Below, piece after piece: positions 49,101 to 61,839 of a stretch of DNA of 64,000 bases. Origin of the DNA: Bullera alba (lineage: Eukaryota > Basidiomycota > Tremellomycetes > Tremellales > Bulleraceae). Under the pieces are notes generated by a model. It was not told the origin of the DNA, searched no databases, and saw only the letters and a list, made by a program, of their open reading frames with translations. How positions within the stretch are numbered: position 1 is the stretch's first letter; every line of letters begins with the position of its first letter. The DNA is taken from assembly GCA_001600095.1 (NCBI GenBank), contig BCIX01000001.1, positions 5,357,198 through 5,421,197 on the forward strand, given 5' to 3'. The position numbers and the translations under genes were made by a program.

Positions 49101-50709
49101 CTAGCTGGCCCATATATCCACCGGCTCGTTCATCATCGCCGTCATTTGAGGATAGACCAGTGAGAAGCGTCTGCAAGAGTTCTTCGGCTTTCGCCAATTC
49201 TGCCACGCCAGCGTCGTATGAGGCTTTGAAGTCGGCAAAAGCAGCTGCATCCTTCGATGACGATGCGTGCTTCTGCTCAATCGCTCTGCCGACCTATAAG
49301 GAGTCAGCAGAACCCCTCACATGGGGAGACTCACGTCCTTGACTGCCTTCTTCGCAGCCTCAACTCGCTTGCCGTCGTCACTAAGGGTGCTCTCTTTGAT
49401 CTCCAGCTGAGTTTTCGTTTTCACCAGCTCCCTCTCCAAGGAGTTGACTGCATCGGTCAATGCCTGGACTTTGCCACCTTTGGCCTGTTCCTGTACAACA
49501 GAACCATAAGTCGAGAAACAGATTGGGGCTAGAGTCCGCTTACCGCGTCTCTTCGTTTCACAATTGCCGCCCTTTCAATCTCCATGCCCTCGCATTCTCC
49601 TTGACCTCTGGCGATGTCCTGCTTTGCTGTGTCGATGTCTCTCTTCCTCAGCTGCAGAACCGCCGTGGCCTTTTCCGTCTTCTCGACGGCGAGCGTCCAC
49701 TCGTAGGCCTTGACAAGTCTTGTCAGACGTTCCAATTCCGTGGTGGCTTTCTGGTATTCAAGGTATGACCTTTTCTCCGCTCTCAGCTTCTCGAGCTTGG
49801 GATCGATCTCTTCTTTCAGCAGCTTCGGAAGCCGTCAGTATTGTAAGAGTGCCGTGTATCCACTCACACTTTCGATCTCCTCGACCTTTTTGTCCTTCTT
49901 AGCCATAGTCTTCACAGCCTTATCCTTCCTCTCTTCAAACATCCTCGTTCCGGCAGCTTCCTCAACCATTCCCAGAATTTCCGCGGGCTTCATGTTCAAG
50001 ACCTTTGTGATCTTTCCCTGCATGATAAGGAAATTGGGGTTGTTGATATTGAGCTGGACCGACTGGAAGAGATTCTGCAAAGCCTGCAGGGTGGATTTGT
50101 GACCATTCAGGAGATATTTTGAGATGTTGCCGACAGCAATCTGCCGATACAGCGGATGAGCAGTCCACTCGAGAAGCCGGACATGTGCAGGCTCACCTGC
50201 CGAGTGACTGTTATCTGAGGCGTATTCTCAAAACCCAAGGGCGACTTTGACCTATCCTGGTTGTTGAAGACTATCGTTACTGAAGCTTTCGTCACACCTG
50301 CTTGACCTCTATAGCGATCGTCAGGATCCACAACGACGCAGACCTCACTCACCGTTTGTATATCAAGTCCATCAAGTTGTTAGCTCGCACCTGGTCTTCA
50401 TCAGCTCATCTCGTTGAATCTAGATACACAGCGTACTCACCGAGACCATATTTGTGATACCGAGAACGAAACATATTGCATCGAGGATGTTGGACTTCCC
50501 TGAACCGTTCAGACCAGTGATAGCATTGAACGACTCATTGAAGCCTGCGAGGTATCAGCATGTTGGGGACGAAGTTGAATGTTGGATTCACCAGTAATTG
50601 TCGTCCGGACTGGATAGGATTTGAAGCCTATGTTATATGTCGTCAATGATTGGATCAAGGGATATGTTTGCAGTCGCCTACCATCCAGAATGAGCTCCTC
50701 GATCCTCAT
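46146..50709 (-). CDS. SMC2: Condensin subunit SMC2
   Basis: The SMC2 ATPase of condensin, which compacts mitotic chromosomes with SMC4. The start [10 protein letters not shown] is spliced to [12 protein letters not shown], and later exons give the Walker A region [20 protein letters not shown]. Next come [20 protein letters not shown] and [20 protein letters not shown], typical of SMC2 rather than SMC1, 3 or 4. Long coiled coils flank the hinge (about 48.2-48.8 kb, including [16 protein letters not shown] [20 protein letters not shown]). The C-terminal head has the signature [11 protein letters not shown] and Walker [21 protein letters not shown]. The tail ends ALAAR at 46146. About 16 introns; the ~1,200-residue length fits the family. 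All ATPase motifs are intact. Confidence 0.96.
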
Positions 50710-51058
50710 GGTGACTCGGACTGCCTTGAGGAGCGTTGACTATGTCTCTGACTTCTCGGTGTCGATCTATCCAGCGCTCGATATTGTACAGTTGAGTCAG
50801 TTCAAGGTCGCGCGTGTTTTTGTTGACAACATGAAAGCGCGTCGGGTGGCGAAAGTTATTGTAATCGGGCCGCCCACTTTTAGACTTCTTCGTGTCAGGC
50901 TTTGACCTGCTGTGACCTGCAGGCTGCATGTGCTGCATGCGCGTCGCAGCTGCTTGCTACGTGCAACGCCCATGGTGTAGGAACCTTGATGCATATGTTG
51001 AGACCAATACAATATAGGATACTTAGTATGTTCAGATCGTGTATATCCTCCTGCCTCC
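50710..51058 (-). promoter_or_regulatory. SMC2 upstream region
   Basis: These 349 bases lie between the stop of the membrane-protein gene and the SMC2 start. No repeat or gene was recognised. Confidence 0.35.
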
Positions 51059-53377
51059 TCACGTCGCGTCTGCTGTTAACCGGACGTCTCCCCATGCTCC
51101 CAATATCAACACCTCCGATCCCTCTGATCCGTCTACAGCGTCCTCGTCCACCACTTCCTGCGGAGTCGATGTGTTGCCGTTGGGAGCCCAGTAAGCGGCC
51201 CCGCTGACCGCCATTGACGTCTTGAGCGATGTCGCGTTGAGTTGCTTCCTAGCGAATAGGCCATTCTCGTCTGGGTCAAAGGGTCCGATCGAGACTTGCC
51301 TCCTCCTGCCAAGTCCCAAAGGATCTATGTCGTACAACTCCTTGGGTTGTGGAAGTCGAATTTGACCCCAGCCATTCAGTGCGACGAAAGGCCCGACGTA
51401 GTTCGGGTGCAGAGCGACAGAGACTTCGCCCTCTCCAGTCGCAATGAACGCCGAGAGAATGACTGTCGGAGCCTGATAGACGTAAGAAATATCCAATAGA
51501 CCGTCTCCCGTGACAAACGAGGTCGAAATCCGCTTCTTGACGGGCTCAGCGGGTATAGTGTCGTTGTCGGATGATGTGGACGCGTCAAAAGGTCCTCGAG
51601 CCTCCAGCTGATCACGCTTGTACAGCGCAGAAGGTGGATCGAAGACGACGGTATGCGCATTTGATTCAGGGTCGAACAGGATCAGTTCAGCGAGGATTGT
51701 ACCCCTAGGCCAGGTCAGTCTTCAAGTCTCGGGCTTGCAAGAAGAACGACTCACTCTGTGCAATTCACGCTAATCGATTCCGAGATATTGAATCTGCCTC
51801 TGACCGCGTTCTCGCCCGTACGTATCGAAATCGTTTCGGCAGCCGCGTATCCAACGGTGACACCACCCCTGATCGAGTCAATGCTGAGATCGCCAAAATC
51901 GACCACGTTGTGCAAGTTGCCGAGTCGCACGGCCATCCGGTCGAGCTCGAATGTCATTCGCGGAATGACAATATTGGCGGTCTCTGGTGCCAACAAGGCA
52001 GAAGGAGGCAGGCGGACCACCACGTGGAAAGATGGCAAATCGGCTGGATTGAGCATGTATGCGTTCGACACCTTTCCATCGGTCTCTTTTGGTGTCTGCG
52101 AAAGTGTCAGCTGGAACCTCAATTACAGAAACAGGTACTAACAAAGATACCGAGGCCCAAAGAGTTGTTTTCTCGAGCGAGTTCACAAACTTTGATGAGA
52201 TTGTTGAGATCTTGCTTGCCGCTGTACATCGCAACGACATCTATACTGACGAAGCCTTCTCGACCTGCATTGATGACTTCGCGCGGTGCCTCAGCGCCGA
52301 TAATCTCCACAGTCCCGCTGGACCCGAGTCCGCGTGCGAACATGGTGAAGTCTGCCAGGACTTGCGGGTCGGTGCCGTTCTTTGCCAAGGGGAATTGAAA
52401 GGTCGCATATGAGAGTTTTTGAGCCGGGAACGGTGTGGCGAGGAGGTGCACGGGATCGGATGAGTTGAGGGGATAGAAGATGGGACATGTGGTCAAATTT
52501 CCCTCGTTGCCTTGAGGTCCGTCCTGAGATAGAGTCGTCAGTATCGTGCCCATCCCCTCGACGGGAAACTCACTCTTGAGGGAATGTAAGTGATGTTGAG
52601 CGATTCACCCGACTATTCAATGTGATCAGCTCAGGCAGCTCAGGTCTCATGACCTAAATCTGTACTCACTGTCACCCAATTTGCTCTTTGGCCATCGCCG
52701 CTGACGTCTTTCCACGCGGCCATGTCTTTTGACTGATCCTCATGCTCTCCTGTTCCTACACCAACTAGCATGCCGATCATGAGGCCTAAGCCTGCTAATA
52801 ACAGTCCGATGGCGATGTAGACCCATTTCCGCCATTTCTTCCACCATCTCCTCACGCTTGGCGCCGGAACCAAGAACCGCGAGTTGGATACATTGCCAGT
52901 TGACGTAGTCGAGGACGATTCCCACAATTTGCTGGTCGAGGCCGGAGCGCCAGAGATTGGTACGACGGTGAATGGTAAACGCGTTGTGGAAGTCGATGCG
53001 ATGGGTGTCAATTCGTCATCTGGTGATAAAGGAGATGGCGCAACTTGAGGCTCTGTACGGGTAGCAGTAGTTGGAATGGTGATCGAAGGCTGAGTGACGG
53101 AGAATCGATTGACCCTCTCCCTCATGACGGGTGGGTCAGCAAACAGATTTCCTCCCTCCAGCCTTTCACGCTGATATGGCGGCAATGCTTCTCCATTGTA
53201 TCCTACTCCTAGGTCATCTCCATAAGGATATCCAAATGCTCCGTTACGCGTGCGGGCCGGTTGTGGCGGTTGAAGGCTGTCCGAATCAGAGTCCGAGGGC
53301 GGAGGTACGAGAGAGGTGGTCGAAGCGGAGGCCGAGAAGGCGTTAGGATCCTTCTCGGGATCTGGCGGGATGATCAT
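51059..53377 (-). CDS. Single-pass membrane protein of unknown function
   Basis: About 690 residues from five or so exons. A disordered cytoplasmic N-terminus (MIIPPDPEKDPNAFSASAST; SLQPPQPARTRNGAFGYPYG) of about 190 residues ends in basic WWKKWRKW. A membrane helix then follows (VYIAIGLLLAGLGLMIGMLV). The C-terminal ~480 residues have N-glycosylation sequons (NLT, NSS, NGT, NIS, NAT) and beta-rich segments (PSFHVVVRLPPSALLAPETA, FELDRMAVRLGNLHNVVDFG, SVALHPNYVGPFVALNGWGQ), so this part probably faces the lumen or outside as a type II protein. The layout resembles families found widely in basidiomycetes, but I cannot name one with confidence. It may act in the cell surface or secretory pathway. 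Confidence 0.8.
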
Positions 53378-53874
53378 ACTGAGATAACGATGACTAACCC
53401 CGGGTTACAGAAAGATCCTGCTTAGTGTTCACAGATGGTTGAGATGACTTTGCGGTGCTACAGGAGGTACGAGACCATACTGAAGATTTCACCTGCCAAG
53501 GTCAAAGGAGCGGATCGAGGCTCGAGCGGGTCGTAAGGCCGTAGGGGTTGATCGTCTACTCTTGCCGGTGAGATAACTTCGCCCAGCAGTCGTCTCGAGC
53601 CGAAAGTGTTGTTGCAGTGCCGCGAAGGTCACTTCTGAAGACGTTTGAACGAGGAGCAGGCCGTTCAAGATGACGAAGGTGAGTTGGTGAGCTCTTTGAC
53701 TGGCATGAGGAAGAAACTGCCAAAAACAGCAATTACACTCAGGGATCGAGGGAAAACATGCATGCCAGTCCACGCGGCGATAAAGTGGCAAACACGTTCG
53801 ACTCCCTGGCCAGCCAGATGCTCACGTCCTCTCACATCCCACTCTCGTACTCTTGCCTACTCTTGCGACTCTCA
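53378..53874. other. Intergenic region with an unproven small plus-strand ORF
   Basis: These 497 bases separate two minus-strand genes. A plus-strand ATGACGAAG at about 53671 is followed by a good donor (GTGAGT) and an acceptor near 53740, giving a possible exon (HASPRGDKVANTFDSLASQM). It could be a tiny gene, but its downstream frame runs antisense to the end of the next gene and looks non-coding. Confidence 0.3.
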
Positions 53875-56800
53875 CTACCTGCATTGCAGGTCGCGAGGGC
53901 CATCTCTTTCTTGCAAGACCTTCTCAAGATGCGGGCATGCGATCCGGCACAGCAGGATATTGTTCAGCCACAACTTCCACCAGTCCGTCCTGTCATTCTC
54001 CTGTTCTCGATCAGCCTTGACTCCCGCTCAGATTTGACCCCAGACTTACTCGTCGCGCCAGGCCATTGCAGAAGTCACTGAAGCTACCACCCAGCTGATC
54101 AAACGACCTCACTTCGTGCAGTCTTGTGATGAACCATGGCAGGAGAGCCTGATCCTTTGGAGGGGCTCGCTTGATCCGTGCAAGGATGTCAGGTGTCAAC
54201 AAGTCTTCTCGGACTTGAGACTGGATGTTGACGCGTTCCTCGACGACTACCTCGGCGTCTTCCACAGGCGTTGCCGGTGGCTTGGCATCTTCAACAGGAA
54301 TCGCTGCTGGTCCTTCGGCGCTTTCACCTTCGATCTCCAGTGGTACCACCGCCTCCGGTGAAGCCATCACTACAGAGCGCTTGCGATGTGGAGCTGACGG
54401 TTTACGTGTCAGGATAAGTACTGGCGGGTAGATCTCTTCAATGGCAGATCTGTAAACCTTCCATATCCGAGTGGCACCAAGAGGCTTTTTCTAGGCTCTC
54501 TCAGCTCCGAGGCCATCTGCGGGAACTTACTGTTTTGCTTTGCTTGACTAAAAGCGCACTGATTCCGCCCAGAGGCAGGTCCTCTCTGCACTGGAACTGC
54601 TTGAAGACCTCTACCAATTCTTCGACCTTTGCTCGATCTTTCTGGGGTACCCTGTCGATACCTCTCAGAGCATCATCGACCCTTGTGTCCTCAGCATCGC
54701 TCCTAATGTATCTCTCGATCAGGTTGTCGAATTCTGGGTCGGACTACAATGTCAACAGGGTGCTGATCGATCTGCACCTACTTGGAATCTCTCGGGCTCC
54801 TCCCTGAAAAGATCCTCCAAAGAATCATCTCGAACAATGCCGTAGTCTTCATCGTCTCTCCGCGCAATATCCATCTCGCCCTCCGCCACCTCAGTCTCAA
54901 GTCGCATGTGACCGCCGGTTTGCTGTGCCAGGATTTCCGGTCGGGCATGTGCCTCTTTCGCGAGCCCACTCTCCCGCAGTCTTTCCTCTTCTCCCTCCCC
55001 CATAATGGCACTGAACGCGCTGATCGTCCTCGGCCAGGGCGTCAACGTAGTCAAATCCAATCCCTCTACATCCAAGTGACGCCTTTCCTTCGAAGTCGAT
55101 GACTGATTCGTCGTACTTGAGCTGCCGACACTTGTCGCAAAGGCCTCTAGGGAGCTCGTGACAGGTGTGGGCGGAGGGGAGTGTCTCAGAGCCCTGGCGG
55201 CGAGAGCGATCTTGCAGGGTTTTGCGCGTTTGGCAAAGCTCATGACCCGCTTGGGTCCCGCTGTGACTGTTGCGACTGTTGCTCTGGGCGCCTCGATCAC
55301 CTCATCGTTTGCCGCTTGATCGAACACCAACATCTCGTCAAGCTGGGGAGTGCAAAGCACATCATCGATTGGACTGTTGCCGGAATCCAACAACTCGTCA
55401 TGCTGATGGGTGATGCGGACATCCTGTGCAGGTCTGTGCTGAAACTCGACTTCCTTGGCTGGGGTGTCGAACTCCATAGGAGATTCATCGGCTGAGTTGC
55501 CCAAGTCTTGATCAGAGGGCACGGCAGACAGCACCAAAGGGTGCACAATTTGTTCGCCTGGAGCCATGAACGGTGTGTCCTCTCGAACATGATCGCCGGG
55601 CAAGATGTTGCCCGGAGGGATGAAGAACGGTTGAGGGGTGTGAAACTGAGTAGTAGTGACCTCCTCATCGATTGAACTGTGGCCGGAGTCCAATGACTCG
55701 ACATGCTGATGCGTGATGCGTGATGGGAGGACATACTGTGCAGGTATGTGCAGAGAGTCGACTTCATCGTCTGAGGTGTCGATGTCCATCGGAACCTCTT
55801 CGTTCAGGTCGCTCCAGTCTTGACCAGATGGGTAGGCAGATGGCGCCTCTGGATCCTCAACTTGTCCGCCTGGGACCACGTCCGGCGTGTCCTCTCGGAC
55901 AAAATCGCCGGGCATGATGTTGCCCGGAGGGATGAAGAACGGTTGAGGCGTATGCCATGGGATGAGTGCGACTATCAAGCGTCAGCCCTGCGCAGCCCCA
56001 TTGAAGTAAGACTTACTGGGCTCCATCGTCACCGTTACCGCTCGATGTAATTCAATCGGAGACTTCTGGTTGTCAATCTCCTCGCCGAATCCTTCCATGT
56101 TACCCTCCGCCAATCTGTGCAGAGTCTCAACTTCTCTCTCCCACGTATCCTGATCCTCCAACGACGGCTGCCGTGAGCTTGCGTCTGAGACGGAGTGATC
56201 TCTCTGGGTGGAGACGATAGTCGACCGCTTGCGACTAGCGTGACTGGCGAGTGAGTCCGACGAGGAAGATTGACTCTGTCGGGGGTATCGTCCGTGCTCA
56301 TACTCGCTCGAAGACGCTTGGTTTCTCTCTCGTCTCTTCGACCTCCTGTCGCTCTCATCGGGAACCAAATCCTCTTTGAGACGAGTGCAAGCGTAATACT
56401 CTGCCCAGGCGCGCGTGTCGGTCAAAGTTGGATCGATGTGCATTCTGATTCGTTTCCAGGCCGGAAAACTCGACTGGTCACCTTGGTCTGGATGGTAGAA
56501 TGATCCGCCCCATCTTTTGCGATTAGGGTTGCTGTTGGGACCGTATTTGGGAGTCGAGTGGTTTTGCGCAGGTAAAGGTGTGTCTGGCGGCGGAGTCGGG
56601 TAGACTAGGGACTGATTTGGGCGATCTGGAGTGGTGTATGACGTACCGTCATAACCTCCATATCCCCCATGGCCAGTGTGTCGATTGTTCTGAACGTATG
56701 GAGTGGGGTGAAATGGCGGCTGACGAGGTCCGCTACCATTACCAATTGGGTTCCATCGGGAGTTATGCTGTCGATTGTCTTTGGGCCAAGTACCTCTATG

Positions 56801-57118
56801 TCCGGGATCACCTTGGTAGTATGAGTTTGAGTAGTGATTTTGCCGGAACTGCTCGGCTTGACTTGCGTGATGAGGCTGGAAGCCCTGGCGAGGTGTCTCC
56901 AAATGAATCAATTTAGCTGGCGTTATTCTGTCGATAGGTGAGGACGGGTCGCTGGAGGGAGGGGGAGGGGGAACGGGGTCGGAAGGAGGGGGAGGGACAA
57001 ACGGCGGTGTGACCTGAGATCCCGGATGACGACCAGGCATACTCAGGATGGTCATGTTGGTTTGAGCCCGCAAATCCGCCCAAGCCATTGGGTTGCAGAG
57101 GACAAGCGGAAGAAGCAT
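53875..57118 (-). CDS. Proline-rich protein with internal ~100-residue tandem repeat
   Basis: About 950 residues. It starts at 57118 and has a Pro/Ser-rich N-terminus (TPPFVPPPPSDPVPPPPPSS; GGYGGYDGTSYTTPDRPNQS). A predicted conserved segment follows (RWGGSFYHPDQGDQSSFPAW; DPTLTDTRAWAEYYACTRLK). An intron at 55970-56016 joins IALIPWHTPQPFFIPPGN, the beginning of a tandem repeat, two copies and a stub. A folded helical end has FDNLIERYIRSDAEDTRVDD, VEELVEVFKQFQCREDLPLG, KKPLGATRIWKVYRSAIEEI and, in a last exon reached by a GTAAGT intron at about 53998-54046, ENDRTDWWKLWLNNILLCRI. It ends DLQCR. The function is unknown; the layout suggests a nuclear or scaffold protein. Confidence 0.75.
55331..55954 (-). 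repeat. In-frame tandem repeat of 104 and 96 residues
   Basis: Copy 1 (55954-55643) and copy 2 (from 55642) both begin with HTPQPFFIPPGN[IM/IL]PGD and share VREDTP, PSxQD, PM[DE][IF]DT and RITHQH. A third, broken start (CTPQLDEM) follows. The two copies have diverged by substitution but keep spacing, so both are under some constraint. Confidence 0.85.
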
Positions 57119-57403
57119 GAGTTAATGAGTTATATACCAATACCAGTCAGTCACCGTGCATGGCAGACGCGACTTTTCCCATACAACTGGAGCAAACTCT
57201 AGCTTTCCTTGACGACGCGAAGGGGCGAGGGAGGCCAGGCACGGTCTGGTAGAGTTGATCAGCTGCTGATGTCTTTCTCCAAACTCAGCAATAACGAGCT
57301 GCTCCGACACCCTGACGCGCTCCCCCAAACAGTCGATATCTCTGCATACAATCTAGCCCTTGCCATTTTCCTCTTACGATGCGAGGGACCTTTTGCCCAA
57401 ACC

Positions 57404-59274
57404 TTACACTGCACTGCCAAATACCGAGAACCGCCTGACGAGCGAAGGTCCATACTCCTCGTAATCCGCCTTGCTGTGCGAAACGTTGTAAAACTCGGGC
57501 TGAATGGAAGTCAGTAGAGGTACTATCGCGCCCGTGTCACAACTCACTGTGGACGCCATGAGGGAACCACCGTACCACACGGCGTATCGTTGTCTCTTGT
57601 GGGAGATGACGTTGACATCGACACCGCTCGACTGTAATCTCATTAGCGATGCCTTCGCGTTTGTGTTCAGACTGCTCACCTTCATCAGACTACCACTCTT
57701 CTGCTCACTGCCCGCGATTCTGCCATCCACGATGGCCTTGACATCCCGCTGTAGCCTCTTTCCAAAGTCCTTGAACATGGTAGAACCTCCGGACAGAACG
57801 ATGTTCTTGTACAGTCCTCTTCGCACGTCGATAGGCGATGTCTGAATAACAGTATCCACGATTTCGGGTAGAGGGGTCAGGAAGTCGGAAGAGTAGATTT
57901 CGGGGTTGAAGAAGATTTCGGGGGCCAAGAATCGCTCGTAACCAACGTCGATATCGTATTTCTGACGTTGTCAGCCCACCGTCTTTAGATCACACTCACT
58001 CGGCCGGTGACGCTGTGTTCGCCGGAGAACCTCTCAAAGTACTTGTACGGGTCGGCATCGTACTTCTTGAACTCTTTGACGATGTCCTGGCACACGTAGG
58101 TGTAGTCCTCCTTGATCTTCTCGGCTCTAGACAGCACGTTAGTCTGTATTCGAGACCTGATACAACTACTTACACTCTTAGCTGGTCCTCAGGTGGAATG
58201 TTGGCGCTCTCTCCTCGGTCTCGTAGTAGCTGTTGCACGAAGTACGTGATGTCTCGTCCGGCGATGGGAATGTGCTTGATAGACGATCCAATGACATATC
58301 CTTCGGCCTGTAGAACATTAGCGCTTGAGCTGTTGATGTCCTGGACTACATACAACTGGGATTGTGTCTGGTTGTATCGTCAGCATAGTGTCAACCTTGC
58401 AGATAGATTGACTCACGGGTCACACCGTCACCGGAGTCGATGACAACACCGGTAAGAGTTCGCTCGTTGACCTTGGATGAGGTCCACGAAGCAGCCAAGG
58501 CGAGCACAGCCTGGACAGCGATATACCTGGAGCACGATCAGCACAGTTCTTCCATAGCGTTATAGACTCACAATCCCTGCACGTTGAAGGACTCGAACAT
58601 GATCTCCGCCGTGTTTTCTCGGTTCTCAGGGGGGTTCAGAGGGGGTTCGGTCTGATACCAGGATCAGCGGTGTCTCCACACCTGTAGACTTCAGGTTACA
58701 TACCAGCAGAACATAGTGATCCTCTGGCTCGGCCCGTAAGTATTTGAAGATACACTGCTCCCAGAATCTTTCCATGTGGTCCCAGTTGTCGATCATACCG
58801 TGTCTAATCGGATAATGCAGGGAGTATGTCCTGGAGGCTATGATCAGTCGTTGTGACGTCGAAAACAGGCCACCCAGCGACTCACTTCGAGTTGGCTACC
58901 GCCTCATCACCGATGTAGAAGTCCAGGTCCTCAATACCTCTCTTGCTTGCCAGATGACTGGGTTTACCAGCAACGGGAGGGGGCGCCCTGCCACCCGAGC
59001 TCGCATTGGACGACGAGTTGGCCGAAGCCGATTGGTGAGTAGCTATCACTGTAGGGAAGACGAAGGATGGCTCCGAGTTTCCGGCAAAGCTACAGCCCGT
59101 ACATTCATGCAGGAAGTCCGAAGGAATGTAATCAAGATGTGTTTTGGGGTCGGTGAGGAGAAGTGGATAGGCGAATCACTAGGTTAGCGGTGGCCGCTTG
59201 TTATGCGAGCTGACTTACCCCATTTTCGTGTAACCCGTTCCATTGTCGATGACAAGGGGTGGCTGTCGAGACAT
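57404..59274 (-). CDS. ARP3: Actin-related protein 3 (Arp2/3 complex)
   Basis: A core subunit of the branched-actin nucleating complex, needed for actin patches and endocytosis. It starts [19 protein letters not shown], spliced to [19 protein letters not shown]. The next conserved parts are [60 protein letters not shown] and [20 protein letters not shown]. The phosphate and adenine pocket motifs [10 protein letters not shown] and [20 protein letters not shown] are seen. The C-terminus ([16 protein letters not shown]) is the classical Arp3 end. About ten introns. A small insertion rich in Ser, Asn and Pro sits after VIATHQ ([20 protein letters not shown]), as in other basidiomycete Arp3 proteins. 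Confidence 0.95.
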
Positions 59275-59818
59275 GGTGAGCTGATCAGATGTCGATGAGT
59301 AGGTTGCCTTGGATTGGCCCGTCAAGGAGATGTATTGAGGAGTCGAGGTCGGGGACCATGCACCATGGTCGCGGATTGCGGTGACGCAGTGAAGCACCCC
59401 CGGAGACAGATATCAGGCTCGCGCTCCGAAGTGCCCCGCTCAAATATCAGTCTCACTGATTGTGCAGCATGGTCTGTGCGCTGGTCGCTGGTCTCGCCAA
59501 CGAGCTCGCCTAGTCTTGCACTACTCGCATACCTTGCATGTATGGCATGCACGCCCCCACAGGTCCAATCGGACATGTCATGACAATCGAACAAGAGTCC
59601 TCGCCTGCAACACGACCTGCCGCATGACACGATGACATTGATGCGATGCTCGCCGGAGACTCCCCTGTCGACGGGTCATCCGGTCATCACTCAACTCGGA
59701 GATTTTACTGGGGTGCCTTTGATCGCCTGTGTTATGGGGATGTGAAGAATACTTCCAACGACTAACTCATGACTCTTCTTCATCTCATCAACTGTCTTCA
59801 CTGTGTCACTAATAAAAG
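59275..59818. promoter_or_regulatory. Divergent intergenic region, ARP3 / FAD monooxygenase
   Basis: These 544 bases hold two promoters. A plus-strand AATAAAAG lies directly before the monooxygenase ATG. No coding ORF or repeat was recognised. Confidence 0.4.
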
Positions 59819-61513
59819 ATGCAGCACGACACAAATTCGCCGTTCAAGATCATCGTGGTGGGAGGTGGGATGTGAGTGGATGCCGTTCTCACCTGTAGAG
59901 AAAGCTTCTGAAACGACGTAGAGCGGGGTTGGCTATTGCACATTCCCTGGAGCGAGCTAAGAGGAGTGGCGCGGTCTCCGACGTCACCGTGGTCGTATTT
60001 GAGAGTCGCACAGGTGAGTCGAGTGGATCTCAGCGGTCGTTTCTTGAGCATTTGCTAAACCCTCATATCCAGAGGAGTCAAGCTTTCAGAAGTATCCGAT
60101 CAACCTGTCTGCGGTATGTGTAATCCCGATCCACGTAGGAATGGGCTCCTCCGATCTAGACGACGTCGTGGACTGACTGACCTGACTCTCCTGTAGCCAG
60201 GACGTGTAGCGCTTTCCGCCATCTTATCGCCTGAAAGCCTGCAACAGCTCGAGCAACGCTCATATACTCTCGACGGAGGGATATCGACTTTTACCGAGAC
60301 GTTGTCCCATCTTTTCACATTCAAGCGACGAGCCGATGAGCGCAGGCTGTTCGTCCACCGATGGATCTTGCATGAAGCGCTACTAGAGGGAGTAGATGTG
60401 AGGAGAGGCAAACGCGTAGTCCGGGTGAAAGACGATCGCGAGGACGGGGCGGGCAAAGTGGAAGTGGTCCTTCACGACGGTACAGTCGAGAGGGGTGATC
60501 TAGTGATTGGTGAGTCGACATCAATAATTCGAGAATACCAGTGTTGACCACGCTAGTAGCTGCCGATGGTATTGGCTCGGTGACCAGATCCCAACTACAC
60601 CCTCGACACGCCAAATTTCCCGAGCTGCCGTATCTCACAGTACAGTTCAAGCTGCTCACTCCTCCCGAACGTTTGCCAATCGCTTTGAGCGACAGTAGGG
60701 CAAAGATGATCCTCGGCAAGAATGGCACATGTCTTCTCCTTGCCCCTCTTCCAGGGTCTACCGTGCCGGCTTTGCCTCATACCGACCTCAACCCATTCAG
60801 TGATCCGTCAGACGTCCGACCCACACTCGATGCGCTGAATGAGCCTACACCAGGGTACATCTTTGCTGTCTTTGGCTGTAAAGTCTTTCCCGGCTGGGAG
60901 GACATGTCCGGTCAATCATGGTTGGGCACCATCGCCAAAACCTTAGAACGGGACGGAACGCATCCCCATATTGTGAAAGCGATAGCGGATGATGGTGTTC
61001 CGCAGACCGTCGGCGCTTGGCGCACTCTGAGTGCTGACCCGAAGGATCCTGTGCCGTGGAGAGATGGTCGATTCGTGTTTTGCGGTGATGCGGTGCACGT
61101 CATGCCGTCTATAGCGTAAGTTCTCTCGGGGGACCATTTACTCACCCGGGTTCAGAGGAGCAGGGGGGGCGACGGCTCTGAAGGACGCTGAACACCTTGT
61201 CAACACCTTACTCTCGTCATGCGAGTTGGGCGGCAGTGGTGAGTCTCAATGTATGATACATCTACTCCGGCGCTGAAGAAGCCTCGTAGACGGGCCACTG
61301 GATGCGCTGCTTCCGACCTTCCATGCGGAGATGATGAATCGCGCACACGGGCACATACGAGATGCTCACCGCAAACTCGCTTTCAGTTGTCAAGAGGGGT
61401 GGGGGGTATACTGGCGACGGGCATTGATGCGGATCATGGCCCTCATCTGGCCGCTGGCAAACTGGGTGGGTCACACTAGCAACCTGTTCTTGATCAAACT
61501 GACAGAATCTTGA
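59819..61513 (+). CDS. FAD-dependent monooxygenase
   Basis: A flavoprotein hydroxylase of the salicylate-hydroxylase/UbiH type. The start ATG at 59819 opens MQHDTNSPFKIIVVGGG, spliced to IAGLAIAHSLERAKRSGAVS, giving the FAD-binding GxGxxG fold and a VVFES acidic strand end. After PGRVALSAILSPESLQQLEQ comes the HRWILHEALLEGVDVRRGKR segment. The middle exon starts AADGIGSVTRSQLHPRHAKF, the (A/G)DG motif of this class. RFVFCGDAVHVMPSIAGAGG is the second flavin (GD) motif. No N-terminal signal was seen. The substrate is unknown. The 3' end is uncertain: reading through gives a stop at 61513, and a splice at about 61465-61502 would give a different short tail ending at 61523. Six to seven introns. 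Confidence 0.88.
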
Positions 61514-61839
61514 TAGATGTTGAACAGGTGAGTTTCAAGGGGCAGTAAAGATGAGACACCCGCTGATAACCTGGCAGAGGCCAAGAAGCCGCTGCAAAAG
61601 CCACCGAAAGTAGTGAAGAGCAGAGGAGGAAGGTACTGTAATCGTGTTCAATCTCTAGCTATCTTACACCATGTACACGGGCTGTCTTCCGTACGCGACT
61701 CAATGTCATACACGAATGTAACGATTCTCTTCACAATCGTGTATCATGTTCATATGCTCGTGTATATGGCTACAGATGGTGTGGGCTACTACTACAGGCG
61801 TGAGTATCGTGGACATACGGAAGGCTATCGGGCTCCGTT
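61514..61839. other. Convergent 3' intergenic region
   Basis: These 326 bases lie between the monooxygenase and the tail-anchored protein gene. A further exon of the monooxygenase could lie near 61580-61620, because a good donor (GTGAGT at 61528) and a TGGCAG acceptor are present, but the frame was not resolved. Confidence 0.35.

Noticed and set aside
53489..54081. Possible small plus-strand gene (start about 53671, good donor and acceptor) or minus-strand ORF at 53489-53791
   Set aside because: The plus-strand frame after the second exon runs antisense through the last exon of the proline-rich gene (WWKLWLNNILLCRIACPHLE), which is clearly coding on the minus strand. The minus ORF lacks any homology-like sequence.
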